Source of the DNA: an uncultured Bacilli bacterium
GTDB lineage: Bacteria; Bacillota_I; Bacilli_A; RF39; UBA660
Assembly (NCBI GenBank): GCA_910589335.1
Contig: CAJUTW010000046.1
Coordinates: 1-11,117, forward strand
Direction: 5' to 3'
DNA: 11,117 bases
The notes under the pieces were generated by a model, which did no database searches, was not told where the DNA came from, and worked only from the letters and a program-made list of their open reading frames with translations. Position 1 is the stretch's first letter. Each line of letters opens with the position of its first letter. This document shows positions 6,236 to 11,117 of the stretch, piece by piece. The position numbers and the translations under genes were made by a program.

Positions 6236-6526
6236 TTTTTTGCTTTTTTCTAATTTTCTTTGTAATCTTAATTGTTTTACTTCTTCCATATCAACTTGAC
6301 TAGCTAGTACATTGACCATTCTTTGGTGCAATTCAGTTTCTTCAGGAGTATATTTGATAACACAATCATCGTGTGCAGATTGAATTAACTCTTGCATTGA
6401 ATCTTTTTCTTTTTTATTTGCTCTTGAAAAATCATCAACATAACATGGCAAATCTTTAGATCGTTCATATTCTAACAATCTTTTTCGCATTAATTTCAAA
6501 TCAACTTTTCTTTTTGGTAATAACAT
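6233..6526 (-). CDS. Charged helical 97-aa protein, function unknown
   Basis: I do not recognise this protein. It is rich in Lys, Arg and Glu, predicted mostly helical, and has no membrane segment. Its N-terminus is basic (LLPKRKVDLKLMRKRLLEYE, 2-21), the middle carries CYVDDFSRANKKEKDSMQEL (28-47), and the C-terminus is a lysine/arginine-rich helix (VKQLRLQRKLEKSKK, 83-97). Expression signals are excellent: GGGAGGT a few bases before the ATG, a good promoter (6552-6581) immediately upstream, and a strong terminator downstream, so it is a well-formed single-gene unit. It faces away from the two small plus-strand genes that begin at 6674. Nucleic-acid binding is possible from its charge but is not shown. 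Membership of the mobile element to the right is possible but unproven. Confidence 0.7.
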   Translation of the reverse strand: MLLPKRKVDLKLMRKRLLEYERSKDLPCYVDDFSRANKKEKDSMQELIQSAHDDCVIKYTPEETELHQRMVNVLASQVDMEEVKQLRLQRKLEKSKK

Positions 6527-6551
6527 ATATTAAACCTCCCTTATCAAAGAT

Positions 6552-6581
6552 ATTATACTATATTTTTTTATAGAATTTCAA
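6552..6581 (-). promoter_or_regulatory. Promoter of the 97-aa gene
   Basis: The minus strand has TTGAAA (6581-6576) and a perfect TATAAT (6557-6552) with 18 bases between them. The start would fall just ahead of the GGGAGGT ribosome site at about 6538-6532, giving a very short leader. Confidence 0.6.
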
Positions 6582-6673
6582 TTTTTCTCGGTTTAAATAT
6601 GAAAAAAATATATGTTAGTTTAATAAAACATACGACATAATATATAGTACAAAACATTAATTTGGAGGGTAAA

Positions 6674-6866
6674 ATGCATAAAATCGATAATATTACAGAA
6701 CAAGTAAAGCAAGGGATAAAACGACAAGAAATGTTTATTACTAGAGAAAATTCAGAAACAGAAGAAAAAAAAGAATATTGAATTTTATAGATGTAAAATA
6801 AAAGAATTGAAATATCGTATTAAAGAATTAGAAGAAAAGGAAATTTCATCCCAACCCTATGGATGA
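6674..6866 (+). pseudogene. Small coiled-coil gene frameshifted at an A8 tract
   Basis: The ATG at 6674 has GGAGGG seven bases upstream. The opening frame gives MHKIDNITEQVKQGIKRQEM... and stops after 35 codons at TGA 6779-6781, just past eight consecutive As (6765-6772). Dropping one A continues the reading into a second frame (+1) of charged helical sequence, FYRCKIKELKYRIKELEEKE, ending QPYG at TGA 6864-6866, for about 63 residues in all. That stop overlaps the next ATG as ATGA. The coding character of the second frame and the precise coupling to the next gene suggest that the longer product is the real one. It is made either by slippage at the A-run or was lost by a recent one-base insertion. 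I do not recognise the protein; the C-terminal half looks like a coiled coil. Confidence 0.5.
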
Positions 6867-7045
6867 CAGTAAATACATATTTGGTAAAAGGAAAAATTCC
6901 GTTTCAACTTATGCTTAGTGCAGATTATTCCAATTATAAATCCTATAACACAAAATCTATTTCTATTGAATTTCCTTTTGACATATTATCAGAAGAAGAA
7001 AATGAAGAATATCTAAAATATATGTTAGAACTAATTAAAATATAG
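6863..7045 (+). CDS. Hypothetical 60-aa protein translationally coupled to the upstream frame
   Basis: The protein starts MTVNTYLVKGKIPFQLMLSA and is acidic toward the end (ILSEEENEEYLKYMLELIKI). The first 40 residues are predicted strands and the last 20 an amphipathic helix. There is no signal or membrane segment. The ATG overlaps the stop of the preceding second-frame gene as ATGA (6863-6866), so it probably depends on re-initiation by ribosomes leaving that gene; no independent strong ribosome site was seen. A terminator follows within a few bases. I do not recognise the family. If ribosomes stop early at 6781, this gene would be poorly translated, so frameshifting upstream would control it. 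Confidence 0.55.
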   Translation: MTVNTYLVKGKIPFQLMLSADYSNYKSYNTKSISIEFPFDILSEEENEEYLKYMLELIKI

Positions 7046-7046
7046 T

Positions 7047-7074
7047 AAAAAGTAAGTTTAAATCTTGCTTTTTT
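7047..7074 (+). terminator. Terminator of the small plus-strand operon
   Basis: The stem AAAAAGTAAG (7047-7056) pairs with CTTGCTTTTT (7064-7073), with one G-U pair and a 7-base loop, and the right arm merges into a T-run. It starts two bases after the TAG stop of the 60-aa gene. Confidence 0.7.
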
Positions 7075-7181
7075 ACATAAAATAATTAATACTATTTGTG
7101 GAATATGTGTGGTATACGTGTGCATACACAAACTATTTTATAATAAACTTTAATAAATTCTAAATATATTAAATCAAAGAA

Positions 7182-7205
7182 AAAAAGAGCTTATAAGCTC
7201 TTTTT
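7182..7205. terminator. Bidirectional terminator palindrome
   Basis: AAAGAGC and GCTCTTT flank the loop TTATAA. The A-run on the left and the T-run on the right give a U-tract on either strand. On the minus strand it ends transcripts from the promoter at 7325-7297 and any read-through from the metallo-beta-lactamase-fold gene. Confidence 0.8.
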
Positions 7206-7290
7206 ATGTACAATTGGTGCGAGTAAGAAAGTTATTTCAAACTTTTTTTCGCTAAAGTAAGTAATCAATACAATATTTGTATCAATTTCT
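7182..7290 (-). ncRNA. Candidate small RNA of about 110 nt
   Basis: A good promoter (7325-7297) points into a gene-free stretch that ends at the strong terminator 7205-7182. The predicted RNA begins near 7290. It can form a 6-bp hairpin from ATACAA and TTGTAT (7269-7283) and a second, imperfect hairpin closed by GCGA and TCGC (about 7219-7252), then the terminator. No reading frame with a ribosome site is present. It is not tmRNA, SRP RNA, RNase P RNA or a tRNA as far as I can see. The alternative is that this is only the structured 3' end of the upstream operon with a chance promoter. Confidence 0.4.
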
Positions 7291-7296
7291 ATTATA

Positions 7297-7325
7297 ATTA
7301 TACCAATTGAGGTAAAAAGTAGCAA
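7297..7325 (-). promoter_or_regulatory. Extended -10 promoter just past the MBL-fold gene
   Basis: On the minus strand TTGCTA (7325-7320) and TATAAT (7302-7297) are 17 bases apart, and TGG directly precedes the -10 box, giving TGGTATAAT. There is no coding gene downstream on this strand before the terminator at 7205-7182. Confidence 0.55.
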
Positions 7326-7334
7326 TACGATTTA

Positions 7335-8096
7335 TTATTTTTGTGTAATATTTGGTTTTAAAACCTTAGATTGTCCTTTTTCCTTTTGAGTTTCAACTAC
7401 ATTAAATCCTGCATTTTTGGCTTCTTCAATGCATTGGTCATTATTAACATGCATACAATATACTTTACTTTTAAATTCTTCTGGGATTTGTTCTTGTAAA
7501 ATTCCTATGTATAAATGAACATTACCTGGAAAATTTGCAGTTGTTGTATCGATATATAATTTATCTATATTTTGACCACTTGCAATAAGAGATTTTACAT
7601 TTTCGATTTCTCTAGTATCACCAGAGTAATAAACCAAGCCATTTGAAGTTGTAAATAACAATCCATAGCAACTTAGTTCATCACAATGACTAGTTTCAAT
7701 ATATCTAAGACCTTGAAAAGAAACAAATCTGTTATCATATTGTTCTTCATCAACATAACTATACATTGCAGGAGTACAACCAAATCCTTCTAAAATTTTT
7801 TTAACATTTGGTAAGTGTTTTGCTTCTTTTTTCATAATAATGTTTAATGGTTTCCTTAATGTATAATAGGAATACATTGCTAAGGTTCCTAAACTACCTA
7901 TATGATCTGAATGTGTATGTGTTATCATCAAATTAATTGCATCAATACCTTCTAGTAAACCATTTTCAACTAGTCTTTCAAATATACTTTCACCACAATC
8001 AATCAAAAATAATTGATTATTTTCTATAAAATATGCTGAATTATTACCTTCTTTGGGATTAAATGCAGCACCTCTACCTAAAAATTGTAATTCCAT
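7335..8096 (-). CDS. MBL-fold metallohydrolase, RNase Z-like
   Basis: The 253-residue protein carries the complete metal-binding set of the metallo-beta-lactamase fold: THTHSDH (59-65, giving His60, His62, Asp64 and His65), His137 in TSHCDE, Asp160 in SGDT, and His216 in CMHVNN. The start MELQFLGRGAAFNP and the strand LFLIDCGES (29-37) are also typical. The arrangement with SGDT and a late single His resembles the RNase Z/ElaC group and its phosphodiesterase relatives. The long exosite arm of true RNase Z is not obvious, so a role in tRNA 3' processing is not claimed. Likely cytoplasmic. The ATG follows AAGGAGG at a good distance. It begins 35 bases after the relaxase stop with no terminator between, so it belongs to the mob operon. 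Cargo or an accessory gene of the element are both possible. Confidence 0.85.
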   Translation of the reverse strand: MELQFLGRGAAFNPKEGNNSAYFIENNQLFLIDCGESIFERLVENGLLEGIDAINLMITHTHSDHIGSLGTLAMYSYYTLRKPLNIIMKKEAKHLPNVKKILEGFGCTPAMYSYVDEEQYDNRFVSFQGLRYIETSHCDELSCYGLLFTTSNGLVYYSGDTREIENVKSLIASGQNIDKLYIDTTTANFPGNVHLYIGILQEQIPEEFKSKVYCMHVNNDQCIEEAKNAGFNVVETQKEKGQSKVLKPNITQK

Positions 8097-8131
8097 AAAG
8101 TCCTCCTTAATTACTTATTATTTTACCATAT

Positions 8132-9475
8132 TTATCTTTCAAAATCATCACTTTTGTCATTATTTTTATTATTTTGAATAATATCAATATCATTGTCATC
8201 AAGTATATCTTCGTCATATAAATCATTTATGAAGTCATCATATTTATCATTAGAGAAGAATTTATTTTGTAAAAATTCTATAAACTTTTTCCATAATTCT
8301 TTAAAGTAATCAACTATTTTTTGTAATTCTAATACTTTATCTTCTAACTCATCAATAGTTTCATTTGTTTCATTTAAATCATATTCTAATTCTTCAATTC
8401 TATCATCACGAGTTTTTATTTTCTTTTTCAAGTTTCTAATTTCGTTAGAGTGTTCTCTTAAATCATCTTCATATTTTTTTAAGATTATATTTATATCATT
8501 CGCATTTCTTAAATTAGAAGTAGTGTCATTAGTTTGTTCTATATACTTTTTGATTTTATTAACTTCTTCATTTGAAATAGTAAAATTATTTTTATTCATT
8601 ATTGCTGGTTTTAGATTATCAATAATATCATTAATTTCATTAGATTTATTTTGTAATTCATTTGTTTTACCATTTAATTCTTTAAGTTGTTTTTTATATT
8701 TTTCTTGTTCTCGTTTAAACTTTTTATATTCGTTCATATTTACAACATTAATATCAACATTTCTTCCTTCTTCTTTTGCTTTAAGAGTATAATTTAAATG
8801 ATAAATTCTATTGAATGAATTAATGCAATATTCTCTCATTTTGTCTTGAATATTTACTAAACTTATTTTATTAAATACATCAGATTTTCCAACTTGTTTT
8901 TCCATACCATTTTTCATGCCATCTTTAAAAGGAACACCAACAATATGTAAATGTGGACTAGATTCATCAAAATGAATAGTTGCATTTGCTATTTTAAAGT
9001 TAGGTACAACTTCTTCTGAATCTAACACTTGTTCTTTGAAAACTTCAATCATTTTTTTCTTAAATTTATCATCTTTATCAGCCCAAAAATCCATATCGCC
9101 AAGTTCAATAATTATTTCACAAGCAAGATCTCTTTTGTTATCATTTGAGATATGATTAAAATAGTTTTCTATCTTTCTATCATTTCTATTTTGTTTTTCA
9201 TTATATTTAATTCTTGCATCTTCAAACAATTCTAAATACAAATTTTTAGTATCTTCTACAATAGAAGGAGTACCTTTAATCGTACAAATTAATTCTTTAT
9301 CATCATCATATTTTCGTAAATTATGTTTATCAACTTTTGATAATTGTTGATGATTTTGTATTGCATTATTATTAAAAGAAGTAGTGTTAGTTTCATTAGT
9401 TTTTGCTGTTCTTCTTGCTTTTTTTGATTTATTTTTATCATTACCTAAATGTAATGAATAAGATAATTCTTCCAT
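8132..9475 (-). CDS. mobV: MobV-family relaxase (Mob/Pre type)
   Basis: The MobV metal-binding signature is present: HFDESSPHLH (168-177 from the chosen start), in the family form H-x-D-E-s-x-P-H-x-H. Upstream, CEIIIELGDMDFW (119-131) fits the strand and helix before it. Residues about 245-405 are a long Lys/Glu-rich coiled coil, and the tail (405-447) is very acidic and Asn/Asp-rich. MobV proteins nick one strand at oriT and lead it into a recipient through a helper conjugation apparatus. The start is placed at ATG 9475-9473. A longer frame opens at TTG 9541, but that TTG is the first half of a TTGACA -35 box, and the promoter start lies inside the extra 22 codons. The ribosome site is GGGGG (9490-9486). 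The coding length is 447 residues. It is probably co-transcribed with the MBL-fold gene. Confidence 0.85.
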   Translation of the reverse strand: MEELSYSLHLGNDKNKSKKARRTAKTNETNTTSFNNNAIQNHQQLSKVDKHNLRKYDDDKELICTIKGTPSIVEDTKNLYLELFEDARIKYNEKQNRNDRKIENYFNHISNDNKRDLACEIIIELGDMDFWADKDDKFKKKMIEVFKEQVLDSEEVVPNFKIANATIHFDESSPHLHIVGVPFKDGMKNGMEKQVGKSDVFNKISLVNIQDKMREYCINSFNRIYHLNYTLKAKEEGRNVDINVVNMNEYKKFKREQEKYKKQLKELNGKTNELQNKSNEINDIIDNLKPAIMNKNNFTISNEEVNKIKKYIEQTNDTTSNLRNANDINIILKKYEDDLREHSNEIRNLKKKIKTRDDRIEELEYDLNETNETIDELEDKVLELQKIVDYFKELWKKFIEFLQNKFFSNDKYDDFINDLYDEDILDDNDIDIIQNNKNNDKSDDFER

Positions 9476-9505
9476 AAATTCATAACCCCCTTTATAGAAT
9501 AGAGA

Positions 9506-9523
9506 CCTACTATTTATAGTAGG
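9506..9523. promoter_or_regulatory. Dyad over the -10 box of the mob promoter
   Basis: CCTACTA (9506-9512) and TAGTAGG (9517-9523) form a perfect 7-bp inverted repeat centred on the -10 box. Binding here would block the promoter, so it is a good candidate operator. Self-repression of the mob gene at oriT is known for the pMV158 relaxase MobM. Confidence 0.5.
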
Positions 9524-9541
9524 GTAATTTTGCTCTGTCAA
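9513..9541 (-). promoter_or_regulatory. Near-consensus promoter of the mob operon
   Basis: The minus strand reads TTGACA (9541-9536), 17 bases, TATAAA (9518-9513): a perfect -35 and a five-of-six -10. Transcription would start near 9506, leaving about 30 bases before the ATG at 9475. This promoter decides the start of the relaxase gene. Confidence 0.75.
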
Positions 9542-9589
9542 AATCTCTAACCCCCTATAGATTTTGACGCAAGCATCAAAATCTGGGGG
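9538..9589. other. oriT: Probable oriT: overlapping, mutually exclusive inverted repeats
   Basis: The 9-mer TCAAAATCT occurs at 9538-9546 and 9576-9584, and its complement AGATTTTGA at 9559-9567, between them. The middle arm can pair with either side but not both. The right-hand hairpin (8-base loop) is extended by CCCCC (9551-9555) with GGGGG (9585-9589) across a 3-base bulge. Inverted repeats that share one arm, directly upstream of the relaxase gene and overlapping its promoter, are the hallmark of the pMV158-type MobV oriT. I do not see an exact copy of the pMV158 nick sequence, so the nick position is not assigned. Confidence 0.55.
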
Positions 9590-9610
9590 CTAAGGTTTAG
9601 GCAACCTTAG
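9590..9610. repeat. 8-bp hairpin next to the oriT repeats
   Basis: CTAAGGTT (9590-9597) and AACCTTAG (9603-9610) form a perfect stem with a 5-base loop, immediately adjacent to the oriT repeats. It is G+C-richer than the surroundings and probably part of the same transfer-origin structure. Confidence 0.5.
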
Positions 9611-9633
9611 AATCCACCTGTCTTATTTCGTAA

Positions 9634-9658
9634 TATTTCAAAACTTCGTAATGAAATA
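9634..9658. repeat. Twin hairpin 1 (loop AAACTTCGTAA)
   Basis: Stem TATTTCA (9634-9640) with TGAAATA (9652-9658), loop AAACTTCGTAA (9641-9651). The same 11-base loop sits in a different 7-bp stem at 9728-9752. A related TTCGTAA also occurs just outside at 9627-9633. Confidence 0.55.
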
Positions 9659-9727
9659 AAACTGCATAAGATTATTGATAAAATAGTAAGCACAGGTTAT
9701 TATTTTATATATGAAAATTATTTGTAC

Positions 9728-9752
9728 CTTTTACAAACTTCGTAAGTAAAAG
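9728..9752. repeat. Twin hairpin 2 (loop AAACTTCGTAA)
   Basis: Stem CTTTTAC (9728-9734) with GTAAAAG (9746-9752), loop AAACTTCGTAA (9735-9745). Stem length and loop are identical to the hairpin at 9634-9658, but the stem sequence differs, which suggests that the structure is what matters. Confidence 0.55.
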
Positions 9753-9772
9753 TTATCATAATTTTAGCAACA

Positions 9773-9794
9773 AACTTTTTAAAGATAAAAAGTT
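9773..9794. repeat. Hairpin at the end of the recombinase gene
   Basis: AACTTTTT (9773-9780) and AAAAAGTT (9787-9794) form an 8-bp stem with a 6-base loop that overlaps the recombinase stop codon. On the minus strand it is followed only by TGTTGC, so it is a poor intrinsic terminator. Confidence 0.4.
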
Positions 9795-11117
9795 AACAAA
9801 AATCTTTTTCATTAACATTATCTGGTATTGTTTCAAACACATCTCTAATGTTAACTTTTATATCATTAGGATTATTCTTTGTTGCAAACATTCCCATTGA
9901 TACATAATCTTTATCGCCATTATTATTTTCTTGTAATGGGAATATTCTAATTGGAACTTCGTTATTTTGAAGTGGAAACATATCTAATTTTTCAGTTTCT
10001 TTATATAGTGTCCCTTTATAAAAATTCACTTCATAATATTCATTTAATCTACATAGATGTTGCAACACATCTTTTATAGGTAAGTACTCACTATATCTAA
10101 CTACATTATCTACACATATACCATTAAAGTTATAAGTAAGTGGTCTTTTCTTATCAATATAACCTTTCTTATATAATTCTTCAAAATCACTATAAAAGGT
10201 ACTTCTAAAATTTATTTGTTTAATTTCATAACTATTATCTTTCATTTCAAGGTCAACATCATCAATATATCTCATAACAATATCTGCTTTAGTTTCTCTA
10301 TCAAGTAAGTCCCAGTTTTCATTAAAAGCATAATAGGATATAGGTAGTTTTACTTTATTAATAAAGTCCATATCTCTTTTTAATAGAATATCATCAATAG
10401 TAAAGTTTAATTGTTCCGCTTGTTCATTTTCTAATAGTTTTGAATTTATAAGTTCTGTTTGTTCTTCAATTATTTTTGTTTCTTCTTTAAATTCTTCTTC
10501 TGTAAATAGTGAATCAATATATGCTTTTTTAATTCTTTCTTTTTTGCTATTTAATTTTTTTAGTTCCTTACTTAATTCTTCTTTTGGATTATCTATTTTA
10601 GATTTTAATACTGGTAAAAAGAATTCGTTAACAACATTATCATATTCTAAAATATCAGCAAGTAATGTTTTAATAGTTTCTTCTATTTTAGGTTCTTTAA
10701 TTGTAATTTTACAAGTATTACATTGATAGTAATAATAAACTTTACCATTTTTCTTTCTTGTAGCATTTCCACCTAAAATACGATTACATTTAGGACATCT
10801 TAATTTTTGTAAAAATAAATATTCTTTATCTCGTTTATAATTTCTAGAGTTCTTTCTCTTTTGTACTTGGCATTCTTCCCATAACTCTTTTGATACTAGT
10901 GGTTCAACTACATTTTCATAATAAGTAGGATGATTTGTCTTTTTACCATGCACATAGTCGCCTTTATATATTTCATTTTCTAGTATTCTTAAAATTGTAC
11001 TATCACACCAATTTGTTTTTCCAAATACTTTTTCTTCGTTATAAATATTAGAGATAGTTTGATAGGAATTTCCCTCATAATATAAATTAAATATTCTTAT
11101 TACTTCATCTTTTGTAA
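9793..11117 (-). CDS. Large serine recombinase, C-terminal 440 residues (5' end outside window)
   Basis: The frame is open from the right edge (first full codon at 11115) to TAA 9795-9793. The visible part begins TKDEVIRIFNLYYEGNSYQT and continues WCDSTILRILENEIYKGDYVHGKK (36-59), the second half of the recombinase domain, in which a region before the zinc ribbon packs on the attachment-site DNA. Then come a zinc ribbon with C107-x2-C110 and C132-x2-C135, a long coiled coil at about 143-220, and a C-terminal region of some 200 residues with paired strands. This is the architecture of large serine integrases and transposon resolvases such as TnpX. The catalytic serine domain lies beyond the window. 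A GTG at 10953 is not a start, because the conserved frame runs on upstream of it. The gene points toward the oriT/mob region and should excise and insert the element. Confidence 0.9.
   Translation of the reverse strand, partial: TKDEVIRIFNLYYEGNSYQTISNIYNEEKVFGKTNWCDSTILRILENEIYKGDYVHGKKTNHPTYYENVVEPLVSKELWEECQVQKRKNSRNYKRDKEYLFLQKLRCPKCNRILGGNATRKKNGKVYYYYQCNTCKITIKEPKIEETIKTLLADILEYDNVVNEFFLPVLKSKIDNPKEELSKELKKLNSKKERIKKAYIDSLFTEEEFKEETKIIEEQTELINSKLLENEQAEQLNFTIDDILLKRDMDFINKVKLPISYYAFNENWDLLDRETKADIVMRYIDDVDLEMKDNSYEIKQINFRSTFYSDFEELYKKGYIDKKRPLTYNFNGICVDNVVRYSEYLPIKDVLQHLCRLNEYYEVNFYKGTLYKETEKLDMFPLQNNEVPIRIFPLQENNNGDKDYVSMGMFATKNNPNDIKVNIRDVFETIPDNVNEKDFC

Larger units (their letters stand above)
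7335..11117. mobile_element. Core of a mobilizable element (serine recombinase, oriT, MobV, MBL)
   Basis: A large serine recombinase, a structured origin region, a MobV relaxase and an accessory gene in one direction match the layout of mobilizable transposons of the Tn4451 type (TnpX plus the MobV-like TnpZ). No conjugation machinery is visible, so transfer would need a helper element. The right end is outside the window. The left end is not defined: the gene-poor stretch 6527-7334 or the direct repeats at 6112/6224 are possible limits, but no matching attachment core could be identified. Confidence 0.6.

Noticed and set aside
6674..6781. TGA read as tryptophan to extend the 35-codon frame
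   Set aside because: A TAG follows within three codons, TGG is the tryptophan codon throughout the window, and TGA functions as a stop elsewhere.
7112..7130. Nineteen bases of alternating purine and pyrimidine, possible Z-DNA
   Set aside because: Short, without repeats or a partner site, and between two terminators; I see nothing linking it to a function.
6943..7131. Minus-strand open frame opposite the 60-aa gene
   Set aside because: It crosses the plus-strand terminator and lacks a ribosome site; the plus-strand gene has the coupled ATGA start.
8523..8792. Plus-strand hydrophobic open frame within mobV
   Set aside because: Leucine/phenylalanine-rich sequence is what the reverse of a Lys/Glu coiled-coil gene gives; there is no ribosome site.
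9476..9792. CRISPR array or tandem iterons between recombinase and mob
   Set aside because: The TTCGTAA copies are too few and unevenly spaced, and the repeats are hairpins with differing stems rather than repeat-spacer units.
10544..10726. Plus-strand open frame within the recombinase
   Set aside because: It is antisense to the conserved coiled coil and lacks a ribosome site.
10951..10953. GTG as the start of the recombinase
   Set aside because: The same frame is open and clearly recombinase-like upstream to the window edge, and no ribosome site precedes this GTG.

Overview
The DNA is very AT-rich, roughly a quarter G+C by eye. Shine-Dalgarno sites are strong (AAGGAGG and GGAGGT types), ATG and GTG starts are used, and hairpins followed by T-runs end the transcription units. 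Tryptophan is encoded by TGG, and TGA acts as a stop, for example in the ATGA overlap at 6863-6866, so the standard bacterial code applies. This points to a low-GC Gram-positive (Bacillota), probably a gut-type Bacilli or Erysipelotrichia relative. Naming a species from this window is not justified.

The left part (1-5767) is a series of short, independent minus-strand units. From left to right they are: the start of a membrane-anchored protein cut by the window edge; a DUF2974-type alpha/beta hydrolase co-transcribed with a small GRAM/PH-like protein; a membrane-tethered XRE regulator coupled to a 38-aa membrane peptide; the C-terminal stub of a retron-type reverse transcriptase; a Rossmann-fold SAM-dependent enzyme resembling DUF3419/BtaA; and an ABC1/UbiB-type atypical kinase.

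The centre (5768-7334) is gene-poor. It has a 97-aa charged protein of unknown function facing two tiny plus-strand genes. The first of these is broken, or made to slip, at an A8 tract. The centre also holds several clear terminators and a promoter-to-terminator unit of about 110 nt that looks like a small RNA gene.

The right part (7335-11117) is the core of a mobilizable element: a large serine recombinase running off the window, a MobV relaxase, and an RNase Z-like metallo-beta-lactamase-fold protein in the relaxase operon. A highly structured 317-bp region lies between recombinase and relaxase. It holds a near-consensus mob promoter, overlapping mutually exclusive inverted repeats that are probably the transfer origin, and two hairpins with unrelated stems but an identical 11-nt loop. 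The presumed logic is that the recombinase excises and integrates the element as a circle, and MobV nicks oriT so that a helper conjugation system can transfer it. No resistance gene or other obvious cargo is visible.
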